Assembly: GCA_030220185.1 (NCBI GenBank)
Contig: JASPKZ010007297.1
Location: forward strand, 1,644,001-1,708,000
Reading direction: 5' to 3'
DNA: 64,000 nucleotides
DNA from: Diploptera punctata
Taxonomy: Eukaryota; Arthropoda; Insecta; Blattodea; Blaberidae
Positions within the stretch are counted from its first letter, which is position 1; each line of letters opens with the position of its first letter. Both the position numbers and the translations under genes were made by a program. The notes below the pieces were generated by a model that did not search any database, was not told where the DNA came from, and worked only from the letters and a program-made list of their open reading frames with translations. Below are positions 11,171-22,494 of the stretch, piece after piece.

Positions 11171-11540
11171 TAGAAAATTGGATGGAAAGTAAATTGCTTT
11201 CAATTGTACAAGGTATACAATCCGGACAGAAGGATATGTAAACATTGAAAATGTGTATATAATAATAATAATAATAATAATTATTATTATTATTATTATT
11301 ATTATTATTTATTATTATTATTATTGTTATGTTGTAAATATGTTTTTTGGCTTACGATGTAGTGTCGGTATTGCAGGTGTCTGTAAGGCGATTCATTCCA
11401 CTATTTGAGTTGATTGATCAATAACCGCTCCGCTTCAACTTCCGCGATCAAATATAAAATCAAACGCATTTTAACAATTCACTGAACGTAAACTAATTTC
11501 AATTATTTGTTCTGAAATTACAAACAAGAATGCTGTGCAG
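11171..11540. other. trinucleotide palindrome, otherwise unannotated
   Basis: 11260-11325 is (AAT)n followed directly by (ATT)n, a simple-sequence inverted repeat able to fold. The rest (11331-11540) shows nothing recognisable. Confidence 0.5.
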
Positions 11541-11544
11541 ACGT

Positions 11545-11615
11545 GAATTAAACATAGGCTCAATTCTAGAAATGCATGCAATTACGCATTACAAGGACTC
11601 TTCTCATCTCAATTT
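11545..11615 (+). pseudogene. RTE-A shard
   Basis: Encodes the KHRLNSRNAC-YALQ segment (residues 766-780 of the full RTE-A) with changes. Too short to be more than debris. Confidence 0.5.
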
Positions 11616-11743
11616 CAACCACATATAAATTACAATCTTACAATCTGAAAAATTGGTAACGGGTAAAATACCCCTAACACCCCATGGGGTAAGAGGAGGT
11701 AGAAATGGAAAAAGAATGATCAATAGTGACCTATACAGGGTGT

Positions 11744-12000
11744 AACTAAATTCCCATTACAGATTTTGAGGACGTGTAGTGGGGACCAAGACGGTTACTT
11801 TTAGCATAGGAATTCATGTCCGGAAACGTACTCGCTCAACTCTCCCGCATTTCCGACGCCAAAGACCATAAAATATCTCCCAATTTAATCCCTGATTTAC
11901 GAGACCCCTGCGGCATCCGAGGAAGACATGCTGGCGCGGGTAATGGCTGCGGCGGATGTTGCAGGACTAAGGATTGGTGATTTTATACTAATATCGGTCG
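11744..12000 (+). pseudogene. mariner/IS630-like transposase C-terminal remnant
   Basis: A frame near 11890-11975 reads YETPAASEEDMLARVMAAAD, resembling the tail of widespread insect transposase-derived proteins of the DUF4817 type. The upstream CAGGGTGTAACTAAATTCCC may be a terminal repeat, but no partner end was found. Family assignment is by memory of the motif only. Confidence 0.4.
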
Positions 12001-12288
12001 TTTTCAATTGTAAAATTTATAGAAACAAAAACAATTATGAATAATGACAGGGCCCCTTTTTTCTTTAATTAAAAGGAAGGATAATTATGATGATTATGTA
12101 AATAAGTAATTTAGAATTGTAAGTCACTTGATGTGACGTAATCATAACTGTAACTGATAGATTATTGTGTTTATACATTTTAGTCTGTTTTTATTCAGTC
12201 AGTAACTAGTCTTGATAGTGGTAGCCTCGCCATCGAAACTTCTTATCTATTTTAATATTTTGGTTTGGTTATTTGGATTTTATTGATA
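12001..12288. other. short repeat motif, otherwise unannotated
   Basis: 12205-12240 (TTGATAGTGGTAGCCTCGCC, ATCGAAAC) recurs near 14243-14275 and 61792-61828, next to the composite repeat in the last case. Nothing else seen. Confidence 0.4.
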
Positions 12289-13470
12289 ACTAGCTAGCAC
12301 CCGGCGTGCGCTGCTACGCCTAAATAAATTAAATGTGTTTTTGTTTAGTTGAATAAGTAAAAAGAAAAATAATTATAAATTTATATCGTAATTATGATTG
12401 GTCGAAGGTGATAAGCCAGACGAAAAAAGTATCTAGGTCGAAAAAGTGGCAATCTTTCACCGTAAAAATACAACCGTCAAGAAATGCGGACATGGGTTCC
12501 ACTGGGGTAAAATTTTCCGGACGTCAAATAGTCCCCCATTCAGTTCTCCGGGCGGGGACTACTTCAGGGAACACATGCCAAAGGCTCAAACATAGGGGCA
12601 TGTTCCTAGGAACATGGAATGTTAGGACTTTATACAATAGCGGGGCGCTAGCGGTATTATCGCGGGAATTAGATAAATCACCCTTGGATATAGTCGCTTT
12701 ACAGGAAGTTAGATGGCAAGGAGAAGGTAGTCAGGAATCAGGAAGCTTTGCATATACTACGGGGGTGCAGAAAGACCTGAATTTGGAACGGGGTTTTTTA
12801 GTCCGAAGGAGGATCCTGTCCGCTATCCGAGATATTAAGTTTGTCAGTGATAGACAGGATAGGGATGTATGGAGAGCTTATTTCCGTGCGGCCATTAAGC
12901 TACGGATTCGATAGTGCCAGTGAGTTAGAGTTATTGTAATTATTTTCAGATACCCCGTGCTGATTACCCGGTGTTGCCCGAGAATCTACTTATCCCTATC
13001 TTCTTTGCACAAATGAGCTGAAAGATAAAAATGGTTATTGAGAGTTATCCGTAAAAGAATACCCGCTGTGCACTGCTTCGTTTGCCCCGAGAATCTAGTC
13101 ATACCGATCATCTTGGCATCAATGAGCTGAAAGATAAAAATAATTATTATGAGATATCCGTAAAGACATGCTGTCGCGGAATTTTTTATAGATTTTTTTA
13201 GATGTTCAATTCTATGTACATTATTTTGGTGCATATGTCATGGTTTAGGTAGCATAAGCTATTTAAGCGTCCAAAAAGTTCTGAAAACACGTTTTTCACT
13301 ACAATTCGTGATTTTTTAGGGGTGAAGGGGTTGATTATTACAACTCTCTTATAGCCTAAAACCCTCCCGGCAAACTCCTGAACATTTTGCAAAATGCCTC
13401 ATCACAATCGGATGAAGGGCATGGCAGTGTATAAAGGACAAACAGGCAGACAGATATGCATTCATTTATA
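12289..13470 (+). repeat. M-type repeat copy, interrupted by RTE-A
   Basis: Starts ACTAGCTAGCACCCGGCGTG and CTGCTACGCCTAAATAAA, the M signature, then is broken by the insert at 12396-12935. Beyond it, 12950-13450 holds two imperfect repeats (GAGAATCTASTYATMCC, AATGAGCTGAAAGATAAAAA), then a segment matching 18640-19140 in reverse. Unclassified; M occurs also at 31147, 49209 and 58147. Confidence 0.5.
12396..12935 (+). mobile_element. internally deleted RTE-A derivative, 540 bp
   Basis: Carries RTE-A 5' sequence from GGTCGAAGGTGATAAGCC through the start of the endonuclease (FLGTWNVRTLYNSG, ALQEVRWQGEG, RRRILSAIRDIKFVSD), then jumps at about 12853-12860 to the last coding segment (QDRDVWRAYFRAA) and the 3' end (CGATAGTGCCAGTGAGTTAG). 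About 2.6 kb is missing. Flanked by an 8-bp GTAATTAT repeat (12388-12395, 12936-12943), consistent with retrotransposition as a unit. The chimeric 168-codon frame is by-product, lacking catalytic residues. Confidence 0.8.
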
Positions 13471-13477
13471 TATATCC

Positions 13478-13785
13478 ATCCATCCATCCATAGTAATTCT
13501 GCCCGAGGGCAGATCTTTCACTGCAATCATAGCATTTTCATGCTATGCTTTGCAGCTTTACTAGGGAATTATAGGTGTGGTAGCTTCCCGTTGCTTTCCA
13601 CACCGATGAAGGATGATGATGATGGCCGGGTGATTTTCGGGGACCGTTTGGTCCTAAGCTTCCTGACATTTGTCTTCTAGGTGAGGAAAAACCCCGAAAA
13701 ACCCTCACCCAGGAGCCTGTCCCGACCGGGAATCGAACCCGGCCCCCCTGCATGACAAGGCAGCAAGCTACATTGAGACCACAGC

Positions 13786-13788
<3 letters not shown>
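13478..13788 (-). mobile_element. SINE P/A
   Basis: Minus-strand copy with head P (CCGCTGTGGTCTCAATGTAG), B box GGTTCGATTCCCGG, body, CAT-rich segment, tail A and terminal (GGAT)n at 13480-13492. Adjoins a (GT)n tract at the head side. Confidence 0.8.

Positions 13789-13850
<62 letters not shown>
13786..13850 (+). repeat. (GT)n microsatellite, about 32 repeats
   Basis: Pure GT run. Cys-Val or Thr-His frames across it are artefacts. Confidence 0.95.
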
Positions 13851-13851
<1 letters not shown>

Positions 13852-14178
13852 GCGCCGTAGCCGAGTGGTTAAGACAAGGAGCCTTGGCGCAGAGCTACGG
13901 GACTTGCGCTGGTTCGAGTCCCCATGGGGGAAGAAATTTTCTCGTGGAATTTGGGCCAGTATGGTACCGGTGCCCACCCAGCATCGTGAGTCATTTAGGT
14001 ACCTACAATAAGTAGCGACACCAGGTTGAGGAGACTAGCTATAACGGCTGGGGGACCCGACATGCTGACCACATGTCACCCCTACACTTGCTAGTTGATC
14101 GTCTACCTCTGTGATTTACACATATGGATGTAAGGCTAGCAGCCGGGTGGTAGGCGAAGGGCCTTCTAGGCCTGTCGC
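13852..14178 (+). mobile_element. SINE L (tRNA-Leu/Ser-like head)
   Basis: Head CCGTAGCCGAGTGGTTAAG has the long D-arm style of class II tRNAs, with B box GGTTCGAGTCCCC. The body is followed by CTGACCACATGTCACCCC and a CTAGCAGCCGGGTGGTAGGC / CCTGTCGCACTTG end, partly shared with 48790-49180. It ends at a (TA)n tract. Confidence 0.6.
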
Positions 14179-14179
14179 A

Positions 14180-14183
14180 CTTG

Positions 14184-14239
<56 letters not shown>

Positions 14240-14700
14240 CTAGTCTGACAGACTCGCTATCGAAACACGTTGACTATTTTAACACTTTAGTTTTGTGATT
14301 TGGGTTTTATTGATGATAAGTAATGCAATTTTATTATCTGCAAGATGATCCCATATTTTATTAATATAGTAATAAAGTGTTTTTTTAACTTCAGCTTAAA
14401 AAAAAATATTCAATTTATTAATGAACACGTATCCTTGATTTTGCAGATTCTGTTCCCTTTTGAAAATATTATAGGCCTACATGATGTGGTTTCTAGCAGT
14501 TCATTATTTCTGTTATAATGCCCTCGTCATCTTCCAAGAAACCTTACAAAGAAACACAATGGATTTCCTTCCCTGCCCACGTCCTACACACAACAGGAAT
14601 AGCTTCTACCTTACTGTGCTACCAACATCAATGCTTTTATAAACCCCTTATTAGAAATAACGACAATAGTATATCATATGCTTCTCATATAATGTAATAT
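14180..14700. other. (TA)n tract and unannotated DNA
   Basis: 14185-14238 is (TA)n. 14243-14275 repeats the short CGCTATCGAAACACGTTGAC motif of 61806-61825. 14280-14700 shows no recognisable gene. Confidence 0.5.
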
Positions 14701-15155
14701 TCATCATCATCAGCATCAAGGATTAGACGTTAAGGTCTGTTCCGATCTCATGTTAGAATTGGTCTATCCATATTTTACTGGGTCTTCCTACATTTCTTCT
14801 TCCTAGTGGTCTGTAGTGAAGAATCAGTTTCGGAATTCTGTTGTTATCCATTCTGTTAATGTGGTCCATCCATTCATCTCTGTATTGTGCAATTCTATCT
14901 AATAGCTTGAATATATTCAGTTCTGTTCGTATATTTTCATTTCGTTTCCGATCTGCTTTTGTATGAAAACCTCATTTCTGAAGTTTCTATTCTTCATTTT
15001 TTTTTTTTGTTAAGACCCAGTGTTCCGACCTATATGGCAGTGTTGGAACCACCATTGTTTTATTGGATTTAAAAGTGTCTCCTTTCTAGTTCCTATGAGA
15101 CTTCATTTCATGGTGCCACACATATAATTAAATTTATTTATTTTGTTGCAATGTC
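14700..15155 (-). pseudogene. LINE-B 3' fragment
   Basis: Minus strand encodes, across frameshifts, the family C-terminus: YRSEHWVLT-like, RNENIRTELNIFKL, QYRDEWMDHINRM, and RKKCRKTQ-like residues, ending in AGATCGGAACAGACC. Same architecture as 57715-58132. Confidence 0.6.
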
Positions 15156-15175
15156 TTCACATTTTATAATGTAAT

Positions 15176-15890
15176 ATTCTTCTTCTTCTTCTTCTTCATT
15201 TGACTCTACGGTCCTCTAAGAACCTTGTCCTCCTTCATAACAATTGTCCATTCTTCTCTATTCCTAGCTTTCTGTCTCCATCTTTTCACCTTCAGTTGTC
15301 TTAAGTCTTCCTCACCCTTATCTAACCATCTTAGTTCCTGTCTTCCAAGCTTTCTTTTTTCTTCCGGTTTCCCTTTTAAAATCTTTCTTGCATCTCTTTC
15401 TTGCTCCATCCACTACACATGTCTTACCCATTGCAGTCTCTTTCTTCTAATATCTCCTACCAGATCTAAATCCCTATATAATTCTTTCAATTCCTGGTTC
15501 GTTCTAATTCTCCATATATATTGTTCCTGTACTGCTCCATATATATCTTCTTTAATATTTTTCTTTCCGATGTATTCAATATGCACTTATCTTTTTTCTG
15601 ATAATATCCATGTTTCGCTTCCAAACATAACTATTTGTTTCAATATTGTTTTATATGTTTTAATTTTTGCTATCCTACTTATTGTTCTTGACTTAAAAAC
15701 TTATTATAATCCATAGAAATATGTATTGCCCATTGTAATCCTTGCTCGACCCTCTTCACTTAATTCATTTCTTTGTGGTAATTAGAGAACCCAGGTACTT
15801 AATAACTTACTATCAACTTTCTCAAATTTCTGACCATCTAGGACTATATATGAGATTGGGTTTACTTCTACTCTTGAAATGTAATATTAA
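15176..15890 (-). pseudogene. LINE C-terminal fragment (GAAGAAGAAG-tailed family)
   Basis: Minus strand 15206-15409 is open and basic (MEQERDARKILKGKPEEKRK, RWLDKGEEDLRQ), matching the zinc-knuckle-like tail of RT LINEs. Similarity continues to about 15890 through broken frames, with a short GAA tail at 15180-15196. A third LINE lineage, inactive. Confidence 0.55.
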
Positions 15891-15904
15891 TAATTATAAT
15901 TAAC

Positions 15905-18532
15905 TCATTGATCCCTGAAGTTAATAATCACATACATCCCTATCCTGAGCTAATGTTTTCCAATCATTCTCTGTAGAATTCTCCTCCCTCAAATCATTGT
16001 TAATGTTATTCTCCCACCTCATCATCTCCCTACATTCTTAATACTTTCCCTCTGGTTTTCCTATAACGAGTTTCCATCCCCCTCTTCCATTCTCAATACG
16101 TACCTCTTGTACTGCCCATTGCAGTCTGCGAACTTAACTCTTCTATGATATCTGCTTTATCATAAACACCATGCAGCTCACTTCTGTGTAGTCTTCTCCA
16201 TTCACCTATATCCTCGTCTCTCTTTGGTCCATTCACTTCTGTATAAGACTTCTCTATTCACCTATATCCTCGTCTCTCTTTGGTCCATTCACTTCGGTAT
16301 AAGCCTTCTCTATTCACCTATATCCTCGTCTCTCTTTGGTCCATTCACTTCTGTATAAGCCTTCTCTATTCACCTATATTCTCGTCTCTCTTTGGTCCAT
16401 TCACTTCGGTATAAGCCTTCTCTATTCACCTATATCCTCGTCTCTCTTTGGTCCATTCACTTCTGTATAAGCCTTCTCTATTCACCTATATCCTCGTCTC
16501 TCTTTGGTCCATTCACTTCGGTATAAGCCTTCTCTATTCACCTATATCCTCGTCTCTCTTTGGTCCATTCACTTCTGTATAAGCCTTCTCTATTCACTTA
16601 TATCCTCGTCTCTCTTTGGTCCATTCACTTCTGTATAAGCCTTCTCTATTCACCTATATCCTCGTCTCTCTTTGGTCCATTCACTTCTGTATAAGCCTTC
16701 TCTATTCACCTATATCCTCGTCTCTCTTTGGTCCATTCACTTCTGTATAAGACTTCTCTATTCACCTATATCCTCGTCTCTCTTTGGTCCATTCACTTCT
16801 GTATAAGCCTTCTCTATTCACCTATATCCTCGTCTCTCTTTGGTCCATTCACTTCTGTATAAGCCTTCTCTATTCACCTATATCCTCGTCTCTCTTTGGT
16901 CCATTCACTTCTGTATAAGCCTTCTCCATTCACCTATATCCTCGTCTCTCTTTGGTCCATTCACTTCTGTATAAGCCTTCTCTATTCACCTATATCCTCG
17001 TCTCTCTTTGGTCCATTCACTTCTGTATAAGCCTTCTCTATTCACCTATATCCTCGTCTCTCTTTGGTCCATTCACTTCGGTATAAGCCTTCTCTATTCA
17101 CCTATATCCTCGTCTCTCTTTGGTCCATTCACTTCTGTATAAGCCTTCTCTATTCACCTATATCCTCGTCTCTCTTTGGTCCATTCACTTCTGTATAATG
17201 CCTTCTCTATTCACCTATATCCTCGTCTCTCTTTGGTCCATTCACTTCGGTATAAGCCTTCTCTATTCACCTATATCCTCGTCTCTCTTTGGTCCATTCA
17301 CTTCTGTATAAGCCTTCTCTATTCACTTATATCCTCGTCTCTCTTTGGTCCATTCACTTCTGTATAAGCCTTCTCTATTCACCTATATCCTCGTCTCTCT
17401 TTGGTCCATTCACTTCGGTATAAGCCTTCTCTATTCACCTATATCCTCGTCTCTCTTTGGTCCATTCACTTCGGTATAAGCCTTCTCTATTCACCTATAT
17501 CCTCGTCTCTCTTTGGTCCATTCACTTCTGTATAAGCCTTCTCTATTCACCTATATCCTCGTCCTCTCTTTGGTCCATTCACTTCTGTATAAGCCTTCTC
17601 TATTCACCTATATCCTCGTCCTCTTTGGTCCTGGTGCACTCTGTATAAGCCTTCTCTAGTCAACCTATATCCTCGTCTCTCTTTGGTCCATTCACTTCTG
17701 TATAAGCCTTCTCTATTCACCTATATCCTCGTCTCTCTTTGGTCCATTCACTTCTGTATAAGCCTTCTCTATTCACCTATATCCTCGTCTCTCTTTGGTC
17801 CATTCACTTCTGTATAAGCCTTCTCTATTCACTTATATCCTCGTCTCTCTTTGGTCCATTCACTTCTGTATAAGCCTTCTCTATTCACCTATATCGTCGT
17901 CTCTCTTTGGTCCATTCACTTCTGTATAAGCCTTCTCTATTCACCTATATCCTCGTCTCTCTTTGGTCCATTCACTTCTGTATAAGCCTTCTCTATTCAC
18001 CTATATCCTCGTCTCTCTTTGGTCCATTCACTTCTGTATAAGCCTTCTCCATTCACCTATATTCTCGTCTCTCTTTGATCCATTCACTTCTGTATAAGCC
18101 TTCTCTATTCACCTATATCCTCGTCTCTCTTTGGTCCATTCACTTCTGTATAAGCCTTCTCCATTCACCTATATTCTCGTCTCTCTTTGGTCCATTCACT
18201 TCTGTATAAGCCTTCTCCATTCACCTATATTCTCGTCTCTCTTTGATCCATTCACTTCTGTATAAGCCTTCTCTATTCACCTATATCCTCATCTCTCTTT
18301 GGTCCATTCTGAAATATTCGTAATCTGTTCTCCTCCCTTAAAGTAAGAATCCATGTTTTACATACATGTAATATGACTGGGAGAATAACAGTTTCATATG
18401 TTTTCATTTTTATGTTTTATTATAGAAGTTGTGCTGGCAAGAGTCTCTGTGCTGTAATGCTCCGGTCATTTTTACTTCAGTTTCTTGACGGTTGTGTTTT
18501 TATATTAAAAGATCATCACTATTTTGACCAAG

Positions 18533-18579
<47 letters not shown>

Positions 18580-18620
18580 TGTGAGGCTTATCACTTTTTA
18601 CCTGTCCGGGATATATACAT
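15905..18620 (-). pseudogene. RTE-A copy with internal deletion and minisatellite expansion
   Basis: Minus strand 15925-16190 is the RTE-A C-terminal segment (WENNINNDL, LHGVYDKADI-like). It resumes at 18306-18460 (LRVFQNRL, TWILTLREE-like). At about 18475 it jumps to the RTE-A 5' region (AAACTGAAGTAA then the CCGTCAAGAAA and AAAGATGATCTTTTAA-like leader), broken by (TA)n at 18534-18580 and ending near 18612. So this is a 5'+3' fused copy whose coding segment has been swollen by a 56-bp repeat. Confidence 0.65.
16186..18305 (+). repeat. 56-bp minisatellite, about 38 units
   Basis: Unit TCCATTCACTTCTGTATAAG / CCTTCTCTATTCACCTATAT / CCTCGTCTCTCTTTGG, 56 bp, nearly perfect. Variants: TCTGTATAAG or TCGGTATAAG, ATTCTCG, CTCCATT, TTCACTTAT. 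The unit matches the RTE-A codons for FGPKRDEQTGEWRRLHN on the minus strand. Damaged units (with single-base indels) sit at 17550-17660. 56 is not a multiple of 3, so frames rotate and the 63-codon frames here mean nothing. Confidence 0.95.
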
Positions 18621-19140
18621 ATTAACTAATACAATTATCCCTTATTCGTCTTCAGTACTAGATCTTGAACTATATCTAACTGCAAATTTAATGTTTGTTT
18701 GTTCGTATTTTATGCGCTGCCATACCTTTCATCCATTTGTGATGGTTCTTTATGCAAAATGTTCAGGAGATTCCCGGGATGAACATAGGCTATAAGAGAG
18801 TTGTGATACTCAACTCCTACACCTTTAGAAATTACCTTTTGTAGTGAAAAAGTCCCTTTTTTGACGCTTAAATGGCTTACGCTGCCTAAACCATAACAAA
18901 TACACGTAATTAATGTACATAGAATTTAATATCTCAAAAAGTCCGCGACAGCATAAGTTTGTCTTTTACGGATAACTCGCAATAACCATTTTGTTTTTCA
19001 TTGATGCCAAGAAGATCGGGATAAGTAGATTCCCGGGCAAGCGTGCGCTGCCATATCGTTCTTCATCCGATTGTGATGGGGCTTTTTTTGCAAAATATCT
19101 AAGAAGAAAACATAAAAACCATAAAAAGCACCTCACTTGA
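18621..19140 (-). repeat. two overlapping copies of a repeat shared with 13200-13440
   Basis: 18708-18850 and 18780-19100 contain segments such as CAACTCCTACACC, GTGAAAAAGTCCC, GCTTACGCTGCCTAAACC and TTCATCCGATTGTGATGGGG that match the distal part of the 12289-13470 repeat in reverse. Unclassified. Confidence 0.45.
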
Positions 19141-19284
19141 TATTCTTGTCGATCGCCTCCAAAAATCCATTTCTTCTGCTAACAGATGGTTTGCTTTTTA
19201 CACGCTTTATATTAGCTTGACCTGTATCTATCTATGTAACGGAATCTTCCAACACGATTTTCACACATTTAAAAACATTGGATC
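19141..19284 (+). repeat. fragment of the composite repeat
   Basis: TTTTACACGCTTTATATTAG, a short ATCT tract and the start of one 163-bp unit (TGTAACGGAATCTTCCAAC), then cut off. 19141-19186 (CTTGTCGATCGCCTCCAAA) is a LINE shard also present at 61582-61620. Confidence 0.6.
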
Positions 19285-19462
19285 ACTCTCTGCATCACAC
19301 TCTGTTAATACTCTCGACACCATACTTCTATGCACTCCTTGAACCATGTTCTTTTGGTCTCCTCCTTCTTATGTTGCACTCCGCTTCAAAATTTAATATC
19401 ATCTTATGTATCCTGTCATCTGACATCCTCTTTACGTGGCCAAACCATTTCAGGCATAATAA
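19285..19462 (-). pseudogene. LINE C-terminal fragment, head-to-head with the next
   Basis: Minus strand reads LKWFGHVKRMSDDRI then NFEAECNIRRRRPKE, the family Trp-Phe-Gly-His-Val plus basic tail. Truncated both sides. Confidence 0.5.
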
Positions 19463-19750
19463 GGAAATGATGCATGTTGAAAAAAGAAACATTAGAAAAA
19501 GTAGAAGAAAAACGTTTGAAATGGTATGGACACCTCATAAGACTGGAAGAAAATAGAATACCAAAGAAAATCCTTGATTGGAAAGCTAATGGAATAAATA
19601 GAAGAGGCAGACCTATAGAACGTTGAATAGATGGAGTGAGGAGAAATAAGGAAGCTTAAGATTTGAGGAAGAAGATGCTTTAGACAGGAACCTCTGACAA
19701 CAAATCACTTTGAGTTAAAGGAGAAACACTGTATTGTGGAATATTCCTAA
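19463..19750 (+). pseudogene. LINE C-terminal fragment and 3' end
   Basis: Encodes LEKVEEKRLKWYGHLIRLEE, then RIPKKILDWKANG and GRRGRPIERW-like residues (one stop), followed by a 3' region GACAGGAACCTCTGACAAC ... AATATTCCTAATAAA. The same 3' end is on the minus strand at 61255-61520. The trinucleotide tract that follows is probably its tail. Confidence 0.6.
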
Positions 19751-19754
19751 TAAA

Positions 19755-19885
<131 letters not shown>

Positions 19886-19889
19886 GCAT

Positions 19890-20919
19890 TTCTTCCTGGC
19901 GCTTGGTGAGGAAAGGGGTACCTCAAGGCGGCGTCCTCGCTCCTCTTCTCTTCTCGATTTATATTAATGACGTGACCAAGAAACTACAAAACTGCAAGCA
20001 TCATCTTTACGCCGACGACTTGCAGATTTACACACACTTTAGGCCTGACGAAATTAATGAATATATTGACAAAGTAAACACTGACCTCAGGCATATATCT
20101 TTATGGTCCAGACAATATGGACTGAAACTAAATGTAAACAAAACGCAAGCAATAATTATCGGACATCCAAGACTATTACACTCCATAAGCAATGGCAATA
20201 TGCCGGCTGTCATATTAGATAATGAACAAATTCTTTATTCCGACGTCGTTAAAAACTTGGGACTTTACTTAGATTCTAATTTAAATTGGCATGTGCAAGT
20301 AAAACAAACATCTAAAAGGATCTCCATAATGCATCCCCTAAAGCGTCTTAAAATTTTTCTTTCCAGAGCTCTTATAAGAATTTTAATTCAAACCTTAGTG
20401 ATGCCGCATTTTGACTATTGTGACGTTCTACTAACTGCATAAGTGACGGATTGTCGGACAAACTGCAGCGTGTCCATAATATGTGTATCAGATTCATATT
20501 TAATGTTCGAAAATACGATCACATTTCTCCATTATTCCACGAATTGTCATGACTACATCTGAAAGAGAGAAGAAAATCGCACTGTCTAATTCTCTTATTT
20601 AAGATCCTACATACCTCGATTCCCAGTTATTTATCATCCCGTTTCAAGTATCTATCCTCAAACCATAACTTAAACACAAGATCACAAGATAGTCTCTTGC
20701 TTAATATACCGCAACATAGGACATCACATCACTCCATGTCATATAACATCTTCACTTCTCGCAACTGGAATTCCCTACCACAAGAAATAAGGGGCTGCCG
20801 GACATTGGCATCTTTTAAAAGAAATCTAAATTTATATTTGCTCTAACCTCGACTTCGTTATTAACACAGTGTAAGGTATATATATTAATTGGCGTTTCTC
20901 GTATAATTTATCATATTTA

Positions 20920-20958
<39 letters not shown>

Positions 20959-21152
20959 CGTAAGTATTATTATTGTTATTATCCTATAAAATGTTGTTTG
21001 TACATGAAATTTACATTGCTACATTTAATGTATATTTAACTGTTTATAATTAGTATAGTGTATATCTATATTTGTCAAATATTTATTTGTATTTGTGCTG
21101 GTTGAGTGGAAGAGAAGGCCTTATGGTCTTAACTCTGCCAGAATAAATAAAG

Positions 21153-21155
<3 letters not shown>
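19890..21155 (+). pseudogene. jockey-like LINE (LINE-J) reverse transcriptase fragment
   Basis: 19903-20442 is open for 179 codons: VRKGVPQGGVLAPLLFSIYI (RT motif B region), HLYADDLQIYTHF (motif C, catalytic Asp pair), KLNVNKTQAIIIG and VKNLGLYLDSNLNW (thumb). After DYCDVLLTA the frame shifts at about 20440 and continues (LQRVHNMCIRFIF ... NWNSLPQEIRGC) to a stop at about 20846, with one internal TGA near 20549. The 3' region has TGGTTGAGTGGAAGAGAAGG and AATAAATAAAG before (ATT)n. No endonuclease; 5'-truncated. Same family 3' ends at 29905, 31014 and 35090. Confidence 0.8.
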
Positions 21156-21202
<47 letters not shown>

Positions 21203-21204
21203 TG
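21156..21204 (+). repeat. (TTA)n tail of the jockey-like LINE
   Basis: Trinucleotide run following the AATAAATAAAGC signal, the usual simple-repeat tail of this family. Confidence 0.8.
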
Positions 21205-21540
21205 CTGAGAGGACAACTACAAAAGGAAGCTATTTAGAATTGTTTTAAAAGAAACGAATGTCCGGCAGTTCCTAATGTCTTGTGATAGAATGAAGCACTG
21301 GTTACTGTATAGGAATAAATAGTACAGACGCGATGTGCGGTGTTTCCATAGCTTAGTGTCTGGCAGCCCGTATTCTCTTGTGGAACACTCTAGCAGATTA
21401 TCAAGTGATCCATCACATTTACTGGCGCTGAGATACTTTGGGTCCAATGTAGCGTGTTGAACAATATCAATCAAATTCTGCAACACGCATTTTGCCGAGG
21501 AAACCATTTTACGATATTAGATAATGTGATTCTACAACAG
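21205..21540 (-). pseudogene. possible LINE C-terminal fragment
   Basis: A 96-codon frame on the minus strand (21217-21507) ends SQDIRNCRTFVSFKTILNSF, which resembles the last residues of jockey-type RT proteins (compare QEIRGCRTLASFKRNLNLYL in the preceding element). The upstream part is not clearly similar. Confidence 0.4.
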
Positions 21541-21920
21541 GCCTTATGAGAAGCTCTTAAGATATTAGGAGCTGAAAATACCCACAAACGTTTCTAGATA
21601 ATTGGCACAGGATGTTAATCTTACACGATACCCGCATTTATCCCCAGAAAATATTTGAGGTACTCATTTCAGTTAGGGGCTGAATCGATCCCAGGGTCAT
21701 GGTGGCAAGTTTTAAAATCCTGAGTTCATAGAGACTTGGACCCACAATCTCCGGGCTTTAAACGTAATACTTTAACTAAATATAACGGTACGCCCCTTTA
21801 CATTTGATCAGTATTTCTCAAAGTGGACAATAAGGCTTCGTTATGCGCACTGTAAGATTTCAAGGGAGATAGAGATAGCGACTGGCATACTAAGGGTCAA
21901 CATGTACACTACTGAGTAAT
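21541..21920. other. no recognised feature
   Basis: 21680-21790 has faint tRNA-like text (CGATCCCAGGGTC), too weak to call. Nothing else. Confidence 0.4.
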
Positions 21921-22079
21921 AGAAGAACTTCGGGTAATTTGGACCCCTGTATTGAATTTGTTGTTATTCTCCTTTTAATTAAGGGATTGTTACCCTCAGG
22001 GGTCCTCATCTAGGGGATATGTGGATGGCGACCACAAGGTGCCCAAGCTGAGCAAAACATTTCTTCCACTTACTTGTGT

Positions 22080-22425
22080 TTTGCACTCTTTTAACTTTAC
22101 TATCTAACCTCTCTTGGTTAACTCTTGTTTTTTTCGACCCCGACGCTATTAGGGCATCCGAGGGCTAGGGAGTCTTTCCTTTCTTCCATTTCTTCTTTCC
22201 TTTATTTTCTTTTCTTCTCCAGAAAAGCCTGACCAGAGGCTATAAGATGGCAGCCCCATCATTGGTCTTGCCTTCCTTTGGCCAGCAACCAATCGAAGGG
22301 ACTATTATTATGCTTTCAAGTCTTATACGAGAATTTCCCGGGGAGGGAAAATTTTCTATAGGATCGTAACAGGCCTTGGCCTAATACTTGGAAGGAAGAA
22401 GAAGAAGAAGAAGAATTTTGTTTAA
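22080..22425 (+). repeat. repeat fused to a LINE-B-like 3' end
   Basis: 22110-22260 matches 10335-10495 (CGACCCCGACGCTATTAGGG, AGAGGCTATAAGATGGCA). 22365-22420 ends GTAACAGGCCTTGGCCTAAT, ACTTGGAAGGAAG and a GAA tail, the 3' signature seen at 1401-1443. Possibly another 5'+3' deletion derivative of a LINE. Confidence 0.4.
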
Positions 22426-22494
22426 TTACAGTGATTATCGTTAGCGTTATAACTATGAAATAGTATTGTTGTTTTATTAAAAAATGGAAACGTC

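Noticed and set aside
13752..14015. Cys-Val and Thr-His repeat proteins
   Set aside because: Products of the (GT)n microsatellite and neighbouring SINEs.
16186..18305. CRISPR-like array of regular direct repeats
   Set aside because: The repeats are contiguous with no unique spacers, and the unit derives from LINE coding sequence in a eukaryotic context.
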